Assembly (NCBI GenBank): GCA_001534745.1
Contig: CP013997.1
Location: 558,001 to 622,000, forward strand
Direction of reading: 5' to 3'
Source: Pseudomonas monteilii
GTDB lineage: Bacteria > Pseudomonadota > Gammaproteobacteria > Pseudomonadales > Pseudomonadaceae
DNA: 64,000 bases
Under the pieces are notes generated by a model. It was not told the origin of the DNA. It did no database searches and saw only the letters and a program-made list of their open reading frames with translations. The position numbers and the translations under genes are program-made. This document shows positions 62,490 to 64,000 of this stretch, piece after piece (position 1 is the first letter of the stretch; each line of letters starts with the position of its first letter).

Positions 62490-64000
62490 TCAGGCGGGTT
62501 CCGGTACGGGCGCGGTCTTGTTCAGCGGCCGTGTGACGCGGTCCACCAGGTAGACCAGGCCGTGGTAGTCGATGCCGCTGTGGTCGGAGAGGCCGATCTC
62601 GCAGGTGCGGCTGGTGGAGATACCTTCGCCGCAATACTGCACCGCGTCCTTGAGGCTGCGCAGGGCGTGGGCGTTCAGCTCGGGGGTGGTGAAGCCCTTG
62701 TCGCCGGCGAACCCGCAGCAGTGGATGCCTTCGGGGACGATCACCTGCGTGCTGCAGCGTCGGGCCAGGTCGATCAGGGCCTGGCTTTCGCCCAGGTGCT
62801 GGGTGCTGCAGGTCACGTGCACGGCAACGGGTTCGTCCTGGGGGGTGAACTCGAGCTTGTCGAGCAGGTAGGTGCGGATGAAGCGCACCGGGTCGTGCAG
62901 TTCCAGGCGGGTGTCGTCCAGGTCCTGGACCAGGCGCAGGGTGCAGGGGCTGGTGTCGCAGTAGATCGGGTCGATACCGCCGCGGCTGGCCTGGAGCAGG
63001 GCGTTGATCAGTTCCTGGCGCTTGAACTCGGCCTGTTCGGCATAGCCCTTGGAGGCGAAGGGTTGGCCGCAGCAGAGGCTGTCGGCGTTGTCGGGGAAGA
63101 CCACCTGGTAGCCGGCCTTTTCCAGCAGGGCGCGGGTCTTGTCCAGCAGGGAGGTCTGCTCGCGGTCGCTGGCGGCCGGGCCCATGACGCGGGAGACGCA
63201 GGCGGCGAGGTAGACCACCCGTGGGCGTTGGTCCTGCTGGGTGGCCAGGGCGGGGGGTGTGCGCAGGGGCTGCGGCAGGGCCGGGGTCCACTGGGGCAGG
63301 CGGCCGCCGCTGGCCTGGGTGAGGGTGGCGCTGAGGCGGGCCAGGCGTGGGGCGCCAAGCAGTTTGCGGGCGCTGTTGGCGGCGGCCAGGGTCAGGCGGG
63401 CGCCGCGCAAGGTGGTGTGGAAGTGGTCGGCGAGCCAGTCGGCGGTCTTGGCGTGGGTGGCGGCCTGGGCGCGGAGCTTCTTCACCAGCTCGCCGGTGTT
63501 GATGCCGACCGGGCAGCGCTGGGCGCACAGGCCGGTGGCGGCGCAGGTGTCGATGCCTTGGTACTGGTAGGCCTGCATCAGCTCGCGAGTATCTTCGCCG
63601 GCGCGCTGGCGGGCCTGGATGTCGCGCCACATGACGATGCGCTGGCGTGGGCTGAGGGTCAGGCCCTTGGATGGGCACACCGGTTCGCAGAAGCCGCACT
63701 CGATGCACTTGTCGACGATGGCGTCGGCGGCGGGCAGCGGCTTGAGGTGCTTGAGGTGGATCTGCGGGTCGTCGCTGAGCACCACGTCGGGGTTGAGGAT
63801 GCCGTCGGGGTCGAGCAGGCGTTTGAGCGTCCACATCAGCTGGTAGGCGTCGTGGCCCCACTCGAGTTCGACGAAGGGTGCCATGTTGCGGCCGGTGCCA
63901 TGTTCGGCCTTGAGCGAGCCGCCGAATTCCACCGCCACCAACTGGGCGACGTCGTCCATGAAGGCCTGGTAGCGCGCCACTTCGGCGGGGCTGTTGAAGC
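62490..64000 (-). CDS. FAD/Fe-S D-lactate dehydrogenase, C-terminal part (5' end outside window)
   Basis: 503 residues are seen; the frame is open past 64000. The fragment begins near the end of the FAD-oxidase C-terminal domain (GGSLKAEHGTGRNMAPFVE, typical of FAD_lactate_dh). It then has two 4Fe-4S clusters (CIECGFCEPVCPSK and CAATGLCAQRCPVG) and a CCG domain (CCGQPF, CCGFAGDKGF). This is the GlcD-like plus Fe-S fusion seen in Dld-II/LldE-type enzymes that feed D-lactate electrons to quinone. In putida strains it closes the lldPD operon. The Glu/His cluster and cysteine motifs are intact. Confidence 0.88.
   Translation of the reverse strand, partial: FNSPAEVARYQAFMDDVAQLVAVEFGGSLKAEHGTGRNMAPFVELEWGHDAYQLMWTLKRLLDPDGILNPDVVLSDDPQIHLKHLKPLPAADAIVDKCIECGFCEPVCPSKGLTLSPRQRIVMWRDIQARQRAGEDTRELMQAYQYQGIDTCAATGLCAQRCPVGINTGELVKKLRAQAATHAKTADWLADHFHTTLRGARLTLAAANSARKLLGAPRLARLSATLTQASGGRLPQWTPALPQPLRTPPALATQQDQRPRVVYLAACVSRVMGPAASDREQTSLLDKTRALLEKAGYQVVFPDNADSLCCGQPFASKGYAEQAEFKRQELINALLQASRGGIDPIYCDTSPCTLRLVQDLDDTRLELHDPVRFIRTYLLDKLEFTPQDEPVAVHVTCSTQHLGESQALIDLARRCSTQVIVPEGIHCCGFAGDKGFTTPELNAHALRSLKDAVQYCGEGISTSRTCEIGLSDHSGIDYHGLVYLVDRVTRPLNKTAPVPEPA

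Overview
The window is chromosomal DNA of a Pseudomonas of the P. putida group. The tmRNA encodes the tag ANDETYGEYALAA. The core genes have a putida-type order (rhlE, the TIGR03862 flavoprotein, an HDAC-like hydrolase, tmRNA, an Fe-S D-lactate dehydrogenase). Intergenic spaces carry many Pseudomonas REP-like palindromes. No organism name is given, so this rests on family recognition and on memory of P. putida gene order, not on a search.

Bases 1-31.7 kb are high-GC core genome. They hold the tail of an MFS transporter, NIPSNAP and GNAT proteins, a YciC-type membrane protein, a DUF2076/NYN pair, an AsnC regulator beside a YedA-type exporter, RhlE, a flavoprotein, a histone-deacetylase-like hydrolase, a tesB/HAD pair, a GabP-type permease, two chemotaxis proteins, an ADP-ribosylglycohydrolase, an uncharacterised four-gene operon around an M48 metalloprotease, and an AraC regulator. 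A two-component system lies divergent from a TonB-dependent siderophore receptor. After the receptor comes a compact phototrophy pair: a microbial rhodopsin with a DTG motif and a Blh/Brp retinal-forming oxygenase. No carotenoid genes are visible nearby.

Bases 32.1-35.3 kb hold a second TonB siderophore receptor, then a DUF6124-DUF3077 gene pair. The pair is preceded by about 180 nt that looks like a structured RNA leader with two mutually exclusive pairings, and it ends at a clear intrinsic terminator.

Bases 35.3-61.5 kb are a composite accessory region rich in defence genes and broken genes. In order: a decayed 5' copy of an mcrB-like gene; an AT-rich two-gene module (alpha/beta-hydrolase fused to a P-loop NTPase, then an AAA-TPR protein), which is the best candidate for an undescribed anti-phage system; an IS66 element with broken transposase genes next to an older IS66 remnant; an intact McrBC-like pair whose McrB has an EVE-like insert; a relic of the tmRNA 3' end (probable att site); a type I restriction-modification operon hsdR-M-S with a frameshift in hsdR; a four-gene overlapping operon joining a tyrosine recombinase to an HNH/DUF3427 nuclease; a 0.9-kb stretch rich in perfect inverted repeats; and a P4-type integrase with an internal stop, next to the tmRNA gene. 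The simplest reading is an ssrA-targeted island (about 49.3-61.5 kb) that has lost mobility, beside a second defence cluster built by insertion and duplication.

From 61.5 kb to the end the core resumes with tmRNA, a small exported protein and the C-terminal part of a D-lactate dehydrogenase, cut by the window end.
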